Origin: Thalassia testudinum
Taxonomy: Eukaryota > Streptophyta > Magnoliopsida > Alismatales > Hydrocharitaceae
Assembly (NCBI GenBank): GCA_037157565.1
Contig: JAZHRO010000073.1
Location: 15,692,501-15,756,500 of the forward strand
DNA: 64,000 bases
Direction: 5' to 3'
In this document: in pieces, positions 24,100 to 35,138 of the stretch
Position numbering within the stretch: the stretch's first letter is position 1
Layout: every line of letters begins with the position of its first letter
Notes under the pieces: model-generated
Told to the model about the DNA's origin: nothing
What the model saw: only the letters and a program-made list of their open reading frames with translations
Databases searched by the model: none
Made by a program: the position numbers and the translations under genes

Positions 24100-25713
24100 T
24101 GAAATTGCACTAGAGGGGGGTGAATAGTGAAATTATATAGTATTGTAATACAACAAATTCAATCACACAATATACTCAATTATTTTTAGGTGGAAACCCA
24201 AGATGGGTGAAAACCACCACCTAAGCCAATCTCTTGACTTAGGATTTTCGATCACAAGGTGATCAATCCACTAACCACACTACTTAAACGAGGGTAGTGT
24301 ACCTCAATTACAATTTCCACCTCCAATCCCTAAACAGAGGTTTCTCTCTTCAAGATGAAGAGACGGGGACCCGACAAGCCGGATACCCAAAATACAGAAA
24401 TTAACAAGTAAAAATAACACCTATAGAGCACCCCAATAATTTAGTTGCTTTCTTATCTACTAAGCATGAAAAGAACTCCCTGATGATTTGCAGAACGGAG
24501 CGAGCCGGGAGTATGGATTTGCCCTTTGATCAGAGTATTAGCACAGCACAAGGGCAAGATGGAGCTTAGAGTAGTGAGCAAGAGATTTTTCTAATGGAAT
24601 TGTATCTCAAGAGGTGTGTCTTGCCAAAGAATAGTTGTAGTCTATTTATAGGCAAGTTTGGAACCTTCAAGAACACTTGGGAGAGCTCTTCTAGCCGTTG
24701 GAGACAAATCCCAAGAGTTTAGGACGAAATCCACACAAAATCAGGGCAATGATGATTCTGACAGCAACATCAGACGTCTAATTATAAGATCAGACGTCTT
24801 ACAGGACGTCTGATTTTTCCTATGGTCGTCTAATATTGCAGGACATCCTTAACGGACTCTATTGGATCAAAAGAAGGACGTCTGATATTATGTCATAAGA
24901 CGTCTGATTAGTTTACTGGACGTCTAATGAATGGTGCATTCGTTCCTGTTATCATCGGATCCAAACAGGGTTCTAGGTTTAGAGGATCAGACGTCGTTAC
25001 GGACGTCTGAGGACATTACCAGACATCTGGAAACCTAAATACTCTTCCTTGCTGCTTCTGCCAAAAGATTATGTGGCCGTAGACAGATACGCACAGAAAA
25101 TCATGGCCAATGGTTCAAAGGCAGACGTCTGTAAGTGTGTCAAGACGTCTAGAAATTGTTTTTGCCGATAAAAAGTCTAACGGTTAGTATGAGGACGTCT
25201 GGGTAAAGAATCAGATGTCTGTGAACGGTTATCGACGTCTGAAAGTGAAGTCCTTCGACTGATGTTTATGAGGAGATGAACAAAGGCAGAAATATTTGAA
25301 ATTAGACGTCTGATACACATGTCAGACGTCTTATGATGGAAAATCAGACGTCTGGACTTTTTAATGGACGTCTGATAAAAGTATAAGTGTTGGGTTTTTT
25401 GTTTCTAATTTATCCTAAGTGTAGAGAGCCTAAGTTAGCTATTTATAGGTTATGTTTGGGGGCTCTTTACAATATTTCTAGACTCAAATAAGATGAAAAT
25501 TACAACCTTTGAAAGTTTACATGAAAAAAGCCTAAGACCTAATACTTATGCTACTCGTCTTCACGCTTTTAATCTCCCGTCTTGGAAAGCTTTTTGAAAT
25601 CCTGCAAATATGTTATTATAGAGAGAAAACAATATGCTACGCTTTATTTATTATTTCATTTTCTACATTTTGTAAAATCATCAAAATATTATATATAAGT
25701 AGTTGAACTAACA
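24100..25713 (-). repeat. 3' LTR of F
   Basis: 1,614 bp, TG...CA. Contains the GACGTC array (24771-25376), TATA-type sites TATTTATA at 24643-24650 and 25441-25448 (read on minus as TATAAATA), and a terminal block shared with solo LTR H (AGGTGGAAACCCA, GTGAAAACCACCACC). Confidence 0.95.
24771..25376 (-). promoter_or_regulatory. GACGTC palindrome array in the LTR of F
   Basis: About 16 exact GACGTC hexamers in about 610 bp, mostly inside (A/G)GACGTCTGAT, plus degenerate forms (AGACATCTGG, AGATGTCTG). Spacing is irregular (about 12 to 140 bases). The array lies upstream of the TATA at 24643-24650 in element orientation, so it is in U3. GACGTC is the C-box core bound by plant bZIP factors, which makes an enhancer role possible but untested. 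Confidence 0.8.
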
Positions 25714-25727
25714 ATCTCCCCCTTTTT
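25714..25727 (-). other. Polypurine tract of F
   Basis: On the minus strand AAAAAGGGGGAGAT immediately precedes the LTR TGTTAGTT. This is the tract expected for plus-strand priming in Sirevirus-type elements. Confidence 0.9.
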
Positions 25728-26104
25728 GATGATTTTCAAAATATAGCTGTAGGTTCCTCTTTCCTCCCCCTAAAGGTTGTACTTGATAGCCTTTATCTAT
25801 TTAAGAGGGTTGTTTTTATATTATTCCTTAATTTCTTACCTACATTCTTCTCTCCCTTTTTGAATATCATCATGAAGGGTTGTTTAAAGGGAGTCAAAAT
25901 CCAAACTACAAGAGTGATATCTACAAAGTAGAGTGCGTGAATAAAATTGCATGTTTAAAAGATGACAAGGCATTAAGGAAAATTGATTAGGAATAGAAAT
26001 ATTTAAGCATGGACTAGCTATTTGTTCCCAAAAATATTAAGTACAGGGTCAAGGCCTCTTAATACAAACTTAGAATAAAAGACAGAAAAATAGAAGTACT
26101 AAAA
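25728..26104 (-). other. 3' untranslated region of F
   Basis: About 380 bases between the third ORF and the purine tract with no coding signal. A second run, CTTTAGGGGGAGG on the minus strand near 25765-25777, resembles a weaker purine tract. Confidence 0.5.
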
Positions 26105-27211
26105 CTATTCTTCTTGATCTTGGCGGCGGCGGCGACGAGCGGGTCCTTGTCCTATTTGCAAATTTTGAACATCTGATCTAAGTTCGTCGATGTCGCGGCG
26201 CATGCTTCCCATGTAGGTGTACATCTCGCCGGTTCGACGCAGCAGGAGGGAGATGCCGGAGGAGAGGGAATCTGTGGCTGGATCCCATGCTTCATCAAAG
26301 CTCGAGCGGGGAGCTTCTATTTGAAGGGGCCGTGGTTCATGGAAGTCTGGAAAGGGTGGAAGGGGCTCTTCTTCCATGGGTTCGTCGGCGGGCTCAAGAT
26401 GTTCTCTAAGTATATGCATCTTGGCGGCTGTGGCCCGGTTGTAAGGCTCAATTTTCTTGTCAACTGCTTGGTCAGTTATGGAAATCCGATGGGATGAAAA
26501 GATTTTGGATAGAATAGACCCAAACGGAAGTGATGCCCCATGGTCCTCATTCATGACGCGAACAATGAGGCGGCAATAATTGAAAGGAATATGACGAACG
26601 GCCGCAAAAAGGAGAGCCTTGTGTTGGCGTGAGATGTAATCAAAACCTCCTGATTTGTTTAGGAGGTCCCACCCAAAAATGCGAGAGAGTAGACGTGGAA
26701 GGGGTTTGAGATTTTTGCACGGTAGAGTGCCAAGGTTTTCAACATATTTTTCTGGGAGAACTAACTCTTGATTGATGATTTCTGGGTCGTATTGCCTCAG
26801 AATGTCATTGAAATCATTTCCCTCATTGGGGATGGCTAGAAGGTCAGAGATAGTTTCGGATGTGATGTGTATTTCACGACCAAATAGGCGGGTATGGAGT
26901 TCAAGTTCATCGTTGCTGTAGTCCTCAACGATGTTGGCATAAAAGAGACGGCAAAGATCAGGGAACACACCAAGAGTTCCAATGCCGGAGTGGAATTGAC
27001 GGTCAAAATATTGGAAAAGATGGAGAGTTTGGAAGTGTTCCCGAAGGTTCAAATGGGCAAAATCATTCGAAACAATAAAATGAGGGCATTTAACTTTGGC
27101 ATTCGCGAAACGACGAAATCGCTGCCTAGCGATGTCACCCCGCAATTGATCTGCCAAATAAGTGGAAGAGGAACTGGAAGATCCCTCAACTTGCTTCCTA
27201 CGGGGAGGCAT
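26105..27211 (-). CDS. Third ORF of F, plant transposon-associated protein of unknown function
   Basis: A 368-codon uninterrupted frame beginning MPPRRKQVEGSSSSSS and ending in a basic tail (ARRRRRQDQEE). Residues about 20-270 look globular, with FIVSNDFAHLNLREHF, RLFGREIHITSETISDLLAIP and FGWDLLNKSGGFDYISRQ. The GREIHIT...ISDLLAIP wording resembles the 'putative plant transposon protein' family (Pfam Transposase_32), but I cannot confirm that without a search. Residues about 315-350 may form a coiled coil. I see no signal peptide or clear transmembrane segment, so the envelope-like role proposed for the third ORF of some Sireviruses has no support here. It starts 1.39 kb after pol, and a GACGTC array lies between. 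Openness across 368 codons suggests recent function. Confidence 0.7.
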   Translation of the reverse strand: MPPRRKQVEGSSSSSSTYLADQLRGDIARQRFRRFANAKVKCPHFIVSNDFAHLNLREHFQTLHLFQYFDRQFHSGIGTLGVFPDLCRLFYANIVEDYSNDELELHTRLFGREIHITSETISDLLAIPNEGNDFNDILRQYDPEIINQELVLPEKYVENLGTLPCKNLKPLPRLLSRIFGWDLLNKSGGFDYISRQHKALLFAAVRHIPFNYCRLIVRVMNEDHGASLPFGSILSKIFSSHRISITDQAVDKKIEPYNRATAAKMHILREHLEPADEPMEEEPLPPFPDFHEPRPLQIEAPRSSFDEAWDPATDSLSSGISLLLRRTGEMYTYMGSMRRDIDELRSDVQNLQIGQGPARRRRRQDQEE

Positions 27212-28602
27212 ATTTGGTGGAATGGGTGGTTAGGTTTAGAAAAAAAATGAGTGGTGCGTTGAGGATAGAATACCTGCAAAAAAAAGAAACAACCATTCAA
27301 CCAAACAACATTCACCCAAAACATAGTTTCAAACATTGCAATCATCATGAAAAAATATGTGGCAGTATGCCTTGAGGCAATACAACCTGCCATGTAGTTG
27401 TGGCAATATACCTTTGGATGCAAGCCACTAAAATGTCGGCTTGATCCTCATGAGGTAATACCCTTGCCATGGAAGATGCAGCTAGGGCTAACAGGGTTTT
27501 CTTGACCGAGGGTTAGGGTTCTAAGGCTGATAATGATATGAAATGCACATGTAGGTCAAGTGAATCAAGAAGGAGAACTAGATGCTACAGGATGCTGCAA
27601 GGTCATGGGTAAAAGATCATGGAGGCGCCCTAGGAGTGGAGAGGATATACCCACGGGAGGAGGGAAGCCTCCAAATGCGCGGTCGAGAGGCAGGGAGGAC
27701 GCGCGCAGAGGAGCAGCAGTTCCGTCAGTCGTCGAAGAGGCGCGACGGTCGTCTGGCTGCGAGCAGAACTTCGCCAACTGCTGCTATGGGCCGTCGGGTG
27801 TGAGGGAGAGCGGCGCGCAGATCTTGTGTGGGGTAGGGATTTTGGACGGGAGAGTGGGACCTTTGCGAAGGGGATCTTATATCCCATGGTCACGGAGCAA
27901 GTCTCCCCCTGAAGTTGGGGAGATTTGCATTTCAAACCGTCCAAAGAAAAGCCGCGACGCGCAGATTTTTCCCCGATCAGACGTCTATCAACGATGTCAG
28001 ACGTCGGGATTTGCCAGAGGGATTTTAGCCCATTTCAGGGCGACGTCTGTTTTATTCATCAGACGAATAATCAGACGACTAATTCTAATATAGACGTCTG
28101 ATTTCTGCAGGAATCCTCCCCAGCAAAAAGATTTATTCTCCAGGTTGTCGTCTGATTTCTTACTCAGACGACAATGAAGACGTCTAAATTTAATATTAGA
28201 CGTCCGATTTCTGCAGACAGACCTTCCTGGATTTTCGTTTAAAGTTACAGGGTCGTCCGCTTTTCCTGTCAGACGATCCCTACGACGTCTAACCACATAT
28301 TCAGACGTCCGACAGGCATTACATGTACTGTCTCCGAGATAGACGTCTGTCAACACATTTGGACGACATTTCAGACGTCTGTGTGGTGTACCAGACGTCT
28401 GATATGACTGTTTTGTTATATAAAATCGTCGTCTGTCCCAGATGTTTGGACGACGAATTTTAATGTATAAGACGTCTGATTATTTAATCAGACATCTGAG
28501 ATTGGACAGAGTGTGCATTTGGATGTTTGAATGAAGGCTTAGTGAAATCAAGGTTCAATCTATGCTCATGACAAAAGAGGTTCCATTAAATCACTAAATT
28601 CT
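27212..28602 (-). other. Region between pol and the third ORF of F
   Basis: 1.39 kb without a convincing gene; frames at 27560-28093 on the plus strand look accidental. It divides into a GC-rich part (27560-27960) with a possible TATA (minus-strand ATATAAGA, 27875-27882) and a GACGTC array (27975-28480). Confidence 0.6.
27975..28480 (-). promoter_or_regulatory. Second GACGTC palindrome array, internal to F
   Basis: About 12 exact GACGTC hexamers in about 500 bp, plus half-type variants CAGACGA and TCGTCTG. The intervening sequence does not match the LTR array, so this is not simply a copied LTR piece. It lies 0.75 kb upstream of the third ORF, with a TATA-like site (27875-27882) between them, echoing the order array-TATA-transcript seen in the LTR. 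A promoter for the third ORF is my inference. Confidence 0.6.
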
Positions 28603-31593
28603 TCAAATATCACTTATCTTACATATGCCTAGTTTCCTACGTATATAATTAAAGCGATCATAATTCAAAGGTTTAGTGAAAATATCAGCTAATTGCAGTT
28701 CAGTACAAATAAATTCAACTTCGATTTCTCCCTTAAGTACATTGTCTCTTTGGAAGTGATGTCGAACATCAATATGTTTTGTGCGAGAGTGATGTACGGG
28801 ATTTTTCGAGAGGTTGATAGCACTAGTATTGTCACATAATATTTTTATGTTATTAAATATCAAGTTAAAATCCTTCAAAGTATTTTTCATCCAAAGCACT
28901 TGGGAACATGCTAGTGCAGCGGCTATGTATTCAGCTTCTGTAGTTGATAAAGCTACACTAGATTGTTTCTTTGAGAACCAAGAGACTAGTGATTCGCCTA
29001 AGAATTGGCACGTCCCACTAGTACTCTTCCTATCAGTGCGGCTACCTGCGTAGTCCGCATCGCTATATGTAACTAAGTTGAATTGTGGACTCCTAGGGTA
29101 GAATAAGCCATAATCAGATGTGTCAACTAAATATCTAAATATTCGTTTTACAGCATTTAGGTGTGATTTTTTAGGATTTGATTGAAACCTAGCGCATAAG
29201 CAGGTACTAAACAAAATATCAGGTCTACTGGAAGTTAAATACAGTAAAGATCCAATCATGCTACGATAGAGCTTTTGATCTATGGGCGTACCTGATTCGT
29301 CCAAGTCTAAGGAAGTTGTGACACTCATAGGAGTGTTCTTCCCTTTACTTTTGTTCATATCAAATTTCTTCAACATCTCCCTTGTGTATTTAGATTGACA
29401 CACAAAGGTTCCAATTTCGAGCTGAGTGATTTGCAAGCCCAAGAAAAACTTGAGTTCACCCATCAAACTCATTTCGAATTCTTCCTGCATAATTTCTGAA
29501 AATTTTCTACACATAGATTCATTAGTAGCACCAAATATAATATCATCTACATATATTTGAACTAATAAAATGTCTTTTCCTTTTCTTTTAATGAATAATG
29601 TGGAATCAGCTTCCCCTATAGAGAATTTTGCATTTAACAAGTAGTCTTTGAGCCTTTCATACCAAGCTCTAGGAGCTTGCTTTAGACCATATAGTGCCTT
29701 GTTTAATTTGTAGACAAAATGAGGCTTATCATGAGACTCAAAACCAGGAGGTTGTTTTACAAAAACTTCCTCCTTAATGAATCCGTTAAGAAACGCGCTC
29801 TTAACGTCCATTTGAAAGAGTTTAAAGCCAAGAAAGGCGGCATAAGCAAGAAGCATGCGAATTGATTCGAGTCGAGCTACGGGAGCGTAGGTCTCATCAA
29901 AATCAATTCCTTCTTCTTGGTTGTACCCTTGTGCTACCAACCGAGCCTTATTTCGAATAACTATACCGGATTCATTCAACTTGTTCCGGAATACCCATTT
30001 GGTACCTATTACCGTTTGCCCTTCAGGCTTAGGTACTAGATCCCAAACTTCATTCCTTTGGAATTGGTTGAGTTCCTCCTGCATGGCCATCATCCAAGTT
30101 TCTTCGGAGCATGCTTCCTCGACACTCTTCGGTTCAACTTGAGATACAAAGGCGGAGAGACCAAAGGTGCAACTAAAATGAGATCGGGTTTTAACGCCAT
30201 CAGAAACACTTCCAATGACTTGACTTTCGGGATAATCCCTTTGATATATCCAATCTTTTGGAAGATTATGGATATTGGAGTTTGGAATGTTAGACACATC
30301 AATAGTAGAATCATCTTCATCATCCATATTGACTCGGTCAATGGAGGAATGAGGAGATTCATCGAAGGAGACATGAAGGGTTTCCTCCACTATTAATGTG
30401 GTCTTGTTAAAAACCCGATATGCCTTACTACGTGAGGAGTAACCAATAAAGATGGCTTCTTCACCTTTGGCATCAAATTTATCTAAATTAGAGCGGGTAT
30501 TCAAGACAAAACATCGACATCCAAAAACTTTAAAATAACTAATTTTGGGTATTTTCCCATAGTATAGTTCAAAACAAGTTTTTCGCAATCCGGATCGAAT
30601 TAAGGTGCGATTTAACACGTAACAAGCCGTGTTAACCGCCTCAGCCCAAAAGTACTTCGGTAACCCCGAGTCTATGAGCAATGTTCGAGCACACTCTTGA
30701 AGAGTACGGTTCTTTCTCTCAACCACCCCATTTTGTTGAGGTGTTCGAGGAAAAGAGAACTCATGAGCAATACCATGCTCTTGACAAAAATCATCAAACA
30801 AGGAATTTTCAAACTCGCCCCCATGATCACTACGGATACGAGTGATTTGGTAGCCTTTTTCAGTTTGAATTTTCCTACAAAAAATAGAAAAGACGGAAAA
30901 CACTCCTTCTTTAGATCTCAAGAAGGAGACCCATGAAAACCTCGAAAAATCATTTACAATTACAAGGTAATATTTGCATCCACTGAGGCTCTCATATTTT
31001 GTTGGTCCAAACAGATCTAGGTGAAGTAGTTCTAAAGGTCTTGATGTGGATATAACTTCTTTGCTTTTAAAACTAGATTTTATAATCTTACCTAATTTAC
31101 ATGAATCACAAATAAGCTCATTTAAAAATTTTCTTTTAGGAAGACCTCGGACTAGTTCATGTTTAGCTAATTTTTGAACCAGCTTCATATGAACATGTCC
31201 TAGTCTTTTATGCCATATACTTAACTCATCATTTGCTATAAGACATTCATAAGTGCCATTTTTATCAAATTCTACGACATAAATGTCTTTAAATCTAGTT
31301 CCCTTAAGAAGGGTTTCATTGGTTAATGCATGCATAATTTCAAACATTTTAGAAGTAAACACTACTTTAAAACCCTTATCACATATTTGACTTACACTTA
31401 AAAGATTATGTTTTAGTCCTTTAACTAGAGAAACATTTGAGATGGGAGAGAGAGGGTTACCTATTTTACCAAGGCCAATAATATGGCCCTTGTGGTTGTT
31501 GCCAAATGTAACTGTTCCTCCATCCGTAGGTTGGAGGTCCAAAAATAGGCGCTTGTCTCCTGTCATATGTTTGGAGCATCCGGAGTCCATCAC
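28603..31593 (-). CDS. pol: Ty1/copia Pol polyprotein of F (protease, integrase, RT, RNaseH)
   Basis: 997 codons including stop, uninterrupted. Domains in order: protease with DSG at residues 3-5; GAG-pre-integrase/zinc-binding H128, H133, C162, C165; integrase core D193, D256, E292; RT with [11 protein letters not shown] (D596) and YVDD (681-684); RNaseH with D845, E886, D921, D942. Every catalytic residue I can place is present. It makes and inserts the element's cDNA in the virus-like particle and nucleus. The ATG at 31593 lies just before the protease motif. The same frame is open only back to a stop near 31653, so expression probably needs a shift from the overlapping gag frame (128-base overlap) rather than internal initiation. 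Element age and intact motifs suggest it could be active. Confidence 0.95.
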   Translation of the reverse strand: MMDSGCSKHMTGDKRLFLDLQPTDGGTVTFGNNHKGHIIGLGKIGNPLSPISNVSLVKGLKHNLLSVSQICDKGFKVVFTSKMFEIMHALTNETLLKGTRFKDIYVVEFDKNGTYECLIANDELSIWHKRLGHVHMKLVQKLAKHELVRGLPKRKFLNELICDSCKLGKIIKSSFKSKEVISTSRPLELLHLDLFGPTKYESLSGCKYYLVIVNDFSRFSWVSFLRSKEGVFSVFSIFCRKIQTEKGYQITRIRSDHGGEFENSLFDDFCQEHGIAHEFSFPRTPQQNGVVERKNRTLQECARTLLIDSGLPKYFWAEAVNTACYVLNRTLIRSGLRKTCFELYYGKIPKISYFKVFGCRCFVLNTRSNLDKFDAKGEEAIFIGYSSRSKAYRVFNKTTLIVEETLHVSFDESPHSSIDRVNMDDEDDSTIDVSNIPNSNIHNLPKDWIYQRDYPESQVIGSVSDGVKTRSHFSCTFGLSAFVSQVEPKSVEEACSEETWMMAMQEELNQFQRNEVWDLVPKPEGQTVIGTKWVFRNKLNESGIVIRNKARLVAQGYNQEEGIDFDETYAPVARLESIRMLLAYAAFLGFKLFQMDVKSAFLNGFIKEEVFVKQPPGFESHDKPHFVYKLNKALYGLKQAPRAWYERLKDYLLNAKFSIGEADSTLFIKRKGKDILLVQIYVDDIIFGATNESMCRKFSEIMQEEFEMSLMGELKFFLGLQITQLEIGTFVCQSKYTREMLKKFDMNKSKGKNTPMSVTTSLDLDESGTPIDQKLYRSMIGSLLYLTSSRPDILFSTCLCARFQSNPKKSHLNAVKRIFRYLVDTSDYGLFYPRSPQFNLVTYSDADYAGSRTDRKSTSGTCQFLGESLVSWFSKKQSSVALSTTEAEYIAAALACSQVLWMKNTLKDFNLIFNNIKILCDNTSAINLSKNPVHHSRTKHIDVRHHFQRDNVLKGEIEVEFICTELQLADIFTKPLNYDRFNYIRRKLGICKISDI

Positions 31594-33463
31594 CCATCGG
31601 CCTCCTTGGTGGTGGTGGTCTCCTTGTCTTCCTCCTTGTAGACCTTCTTCCTCCTACAAAAGATCTTCGATGGTGACTTGGTGTTTCTATAGGTCTTTCT
31701 AATTTGAGTCGTCCATCCTTCATTTTGTATATCCAATTTTTGACATTATGATGTCCTTTCATCCCTACAAAACAAAGTGAGAGTTGTCTTTTCGGTATCC
31801 ATTGTAAAGTGGATCCGTATTTGTTAGTGTTCTCCTTTTGAGGAGGGTCCTTTTTCGGCTCACTTTGACTAGGCTCATAAAAGCCTAATCCAAATTTACT
31901 TGAGGAAGGTTTTTGATGGGCAATGAGTTTGTCCAAGTTATCTTTCCCCTTTGTAAATTTGGCTAGGTCCTCAAGAAGTTGGTTTGACTTTTCTTTGAGA
32001 TGATTTATCTCTATTTTCATTATATCTAGTTTATCTTCTAATGCCCTAATCTCTACTCTAAGTAAGCCATTTTCATCCTTTTTAAAAGAGTTTGATTTTT
32101 CAAGCACATGGATTTTGTCGAGTAATTCTTCTCTATCTAAAAATTTTTGTTCACTCATTGCTGTATACAAATCATTTGTTAATGACTCTTTCTCAATCAT
32201 TAGATTTCTTATTTGCATATTTAAAGCAGTGGTTTCTTTTGTAAGAATTAGATTCTTTTCTTCAAGATCATTGATTAATCTCTTATTTTCTAACTTTTCT
32301 TCTTTTAAAGCCTTGCTTTGGGTTTTAGTTTTCTTAAGATCTATATATAATGAATCAAAGGCATCTTGTAATTCATCCAAAGAGTAGGGGTTTACCTCAG
32401 GTTCCTCAGATTCAGACTCGGAACCATCATTTGTTGCCATTAGTCCCAAGCATGCCGTTTCTTCATTTGTTTCTTCCTCCTCTTCTTCTTCGGAGGTGGA
32501 GTCATCCCACGTTGCTTGAAACGCCTTCTTCTTGAATCCTTTCAGTTTGGAGATCTTCTTGTAGTCAGAAGGCTTCTTGGGTTTCTTCTCATCATCCCTT
32601 TTGAGTAAGGGACAATCTTTCCTTATGTGACCTCTCTTTTTGCAATTATAGCAAATTAGAGGATCTTCTTCTCTTTTCCTTCCCTTGATCTCTCTTCTAT
32701 TTCTGAGAAACTTTTTAAACTTTTTAGCTAATAAAACAAATTCTTCGTCATCGGTACTTACCTCATCATCCGAAGACGCTTTGAAGGCTAAGGTCTTCTT
32801 CTTTGGCTCCGATGAGATTGATTTCTTCTTTTGCTCCATTTTTGATTCGTAAGCCATGAGATTCCCAAGTAGATTTTCCATGTCTAGATCCTCTACTTGG
32901 TTGGCTTCTTCTATTGCCGTTACCTTTTGCTCCCACTCAGGTCCAAGGGAGCGAAGGAGCTTCCCTTGAAGCTCCCCCTTTATAAATGTCTTTCCTAAAG
33001 ACTTGAGGTTATTCACGATTAACGTGAATCGGGTGTACATGTCCCCAAGTCTTTCATTCTCCTTCATAGAGAAAGCTTCGAATTCCTGCAATAACAAGTT
33101 TATCTTTGAGGATTTAACTTTAGATGTACCTTCGTGAGTAACCTCCAAGGTTCTCCAGATCTCGTGGGCAGTTTCGCATTGGCTGATGCGGTTGAATTCC
33201 TCCGAGCTGAGAGCGCAGTAGAGTGAGTTCATTGCCTTGGCATTCAGTCCAAGGTGATGGATTTGCTCCACTGTGTAACCAGTTTCTGGTTTCTCGGGAA
33301 TGACGTATGCGGATTTGCATTTCTCCCAAATGGAGAAATCGTTGGCTTGAAGCCACATCTTCATTCTCAGCTTCCAGTAAGTGTAGTTGGTTCCTTCGAA
33401 GAGTGGTGGTCGAGTGGTGGATTGCCCCTCCAATCTGCTTGTGGAAATGACCTTCCCCTCCAT
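31466..33463 (-). CDS. gag: Ty1/copia Gag of F with CCHC zinc knuckle and coiled coil
   Basis: 666 codons including stop. The N-terminus has the DUF4219-type [17 protein letters not shown] (about 19-34) and the UBN2-type gag core to about 210. A CCHC knuckle is at C271, C274, H279, C284. An acidic stretch (about 318-350) and a long charged coiled coil (about 375-520) follow, as is usual for Sirevirus gag. It forms the particle and binds RNA. The ATG at 33463 is 37 bases after the PBS. The last part, after about residue 600, is Arg/Pro-rich and probably a frame-shadow past the point where pol is entered. Pol lies in the +1 (or -2) frame relative to gag. Confidence 0.93.
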   Translation of the reverse strand: MEGKVISTSRLEGQSTTRPPLFEGTNYTYWKLRMKMWLQANDFSIWEKCKSAYVIPEKPETGYTVEQIHHLGLNAKAMNSLYCALSSEEFNRISQCETAHEIWRTLEVTHEGTSKVKSSKINLLLQEFEAFSMKENERLGDMYTRFTLIVNNLKSLGKTFIKGELQGKLLRSLGPEWEQKVTAIEEANQVEDLDMENLLGNLMAYESKMEQKKKSISSEPKKKTLAFKASSDDEVSTDDEEFVLLAKKFKKFLRNRREIKGRKREEDPLICYNCKKRGHIRKDCPLLKRDDEKKPKKPSDYKKISKLKGFKKKAFQATWDDSTSEEEEEEETNEETACLGLMATNDGSESESEEPEVNPYSLDELQDAFDSLYIDLKKTKTQSKALKEEKLENKRLINDLEEKNLILTKETTALNMQIRNLMIEKESLTNDLYTAMSEQKFLDREELLDKIHVLEKSNSFKKDENGLLRVEIRALEDKLDIMKIEINHLKEKSNQLLEDLAKFTKGKDNLDKLIAHQKPSSSKFGLGFYEPSQSEPKKDPPQKENTNKYGSTLQWIPKRQLSLCFVGMKGHHNVKNWIYKMKDGRLKLERPIETPSHHRRSFVGGRRSTRRKTRRPPPPRRPMGDGLRMLQTYDRRQAPIFGPPTYGWRNSYIWQQPQGPYYWPW

Positions 33464-33499
33464 GTGATCTTTCCGCGGATGTTACTCCTGTAGGCGGAA

Positions 33500-33516
33500 A
33501 ACCTGCTCTGATACCA
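33500..33516 (-). other. Primer-binding site of F, initiator tRNA-Met type
   Basis: On the minus strand TGGTATCAGAGCAGG lies two bases inside the LTR end. TGGTATCAGAGC is the standard initiator tRNA-Met site of plant copia elements. Confidence 0.95.
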
Positions 33517-33518
33517 AA

Positions 33519-35133
33519 TGAAATTGCACTAGAGAGGGGGTGAATAGTGAAATTATATAGTATTGTAATACAACAAATTCAATCACACAATATACTCAAT
33601 TATTTTTAGGTGGAAACCCAAGATGGGTGAAAACCACCACCTAAGCCAATCTCTTGACTTAGGATTTTCGATCACAAGGTGATCAATCCACTAACCACAC
33701 TACTTAAACGAGGGTAGTGTACCTCAATTACAATTTCCACCTCCGATCCCTAAACGGAGGTTTCTCTCTTCAAGATGAAGAGACGGGGACCCAACAGGCC
33801 GGATACCCAAAATACAGAAATTAACAAGTAAAAATAACACCTATAGAGCACCCCAATAATTTAGTTGCTTTCTTATCTACTAAGCATGAAAAGAACTCCC
33901 TGATGATTTGTAGAACGGAGCGAGCCGGGAGTATGGATTTGCCCTTTGATCAGAGTATTAGCACAACACAAGGGCAAGATGGAGCTTAGAGTAGTGAGCA
34001 AGAGATTTTTCTAATGGAATTGTATCTCAAGAGGTGTGTCTTGCCAAAGAAGAGTTGTAGTCTATTTATAGGCAAGTTTGGAACCTTCAAGAACACTTGG
34101 GAGAGCTCTTCTAGCCGTTGGAGACAAATCCCAAGAGTTTAGGACGAAATCCACACAAAATCAGGGCAATGATGATTCTGACAGCAACATCAGACGTCTA
34201 ATTTTAAGATCAGACGTCTTACAGGACGTCTGATTTTTCCTATGGTCGTCTAATATTGCAGGACATCCTTAACGGACTCTATTGGATCAAAAGAAGGGCG
34301 TCTGATATTATGTCATAAGACGTCTGATTAGTTTACTGGACGTCTAATGAATGGTGCATTCGTTCCTATTATCATCGGATCCAAACAGGGTTCTAGGTTT
34401 AGAGGATCAGACGTCGTTACGAACGTCTGAGGACATTACCAAACGTCTGGAAACCTAAATACTCTTCCTTGCTGCTTCTGCCAAAAGATTATGTGGCCGT
34501 AGACAGATACGCACAGAAAATCATGGCCAACGGTTCAAAGGCAGACGTCTGTAAGTGTGTCAAGACGTCTAGAAATTGTTTTTGCCGATAAAAAGTCTAA
34601 CGGTTAGTATGAGGACTTCTGGGTAAAGAATCAGACGTCTATGAACGGTTATCGACGTCTGAAAGTGAAGTCCTTCGACTGATGTTTATGAGGAGATGAA
34701 CAAAGGCAGAAATATTTGAAATTAGACGTCTGATACACATGTCAGACGTCTTATGATGGAAAATCAGACGTCTAGACTTTTTAATGGACGTCTGATAAAA
34801 GTATAAGTGTTGGGTTTTTTGTTTCTAATTTATCCTAAGTGTAGAGAGCCTAAGTTAGCTATTTATAGGTTATGTTTGGGGGCTCTTTACAATATTTCTA
34901 GACTCAAATAAGATGAAAATTACAACCTTTGAAAGTTTACATGAAAAAAGCCTAAGACCTAATACTTATGCTACTCGTCTTCACGCTTTTAATCTCCCGT
35001 CTTGGAAAGCTTTTTGAAATCCTGCAAATATGTTATTATAGAGAGAAAATAATATGCTACGCTTTATTTATTATTTCATTTTCTACATTTTGTAAAATCA
35101 TCAAAATATTATATATAAGTAGTTGAACTAACG
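33519..35133 (-). repeat. 5' LTR of F
   Basis: 1,615 bp, almost identical to 24100-25713. The outer terminal base is G where CA is expected (ACG at 35131-35133), one of the 20 substitutions. The GACGTC array spans about 34191-34796. Confidence 0.95.
34063..34070 (-). promoter_or_regulatory. TATA box of the 5' LTR of F
   Basis: TATTTATA on the plus strand, TATAAATA(G) on the minus. It lies about 120 bases downstream of the GACGTC array. A second site at 34861-34868 lies on the other side of the array. The equivalent of this site is conserved in solo LTR H (47051-47058), so I favour it as the core promoter. Confidence 0.6.
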
Positions 35134-35138
35134 CAAAT
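35134..35138. repeat. Right target-site duplication of F (CAAAT)
   Basis: Exact copy of 24095-24099; the leader of C resumes here. Confidence 0.95.

Larger units (their letters stand above)
24100..35133 (-). mobile_element. Sirevirus-like Ty1/copia element F, complete and young
   Basis: 11,034 bp with both LTRs, an initiator tRNA-Met PBS, gag, pol with PR-IN-RT-RNaseH order, a third ORF after pol, and a purine tract. The order integrase before RT defines Ty1/copia. The long coiled-coil gag with CCHC knuckle, the AAAAAGGGGGAGAT tract and the extra 3' ORF point to the Sirevirus (SIRE/Maximus) lineage. LTRs differ at 20 positions plus one indel of about 1,614 by hand count. All three ORFs are open. 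It interrupts the leader of element C. Confidence 0.9.

Noticed and set aside
24771..25376. CRISPR-like array
   Set aside because: The repeated unit is only 6-11 bases, spacing is irregular, and it is in a plant retroelement LTR.
27560..28093. 177-codon plus-strand frame inside F
   Set aside because: Antisense to the element in GC-rich sequence that overlaps the GACGTC array; no recognisable domain.
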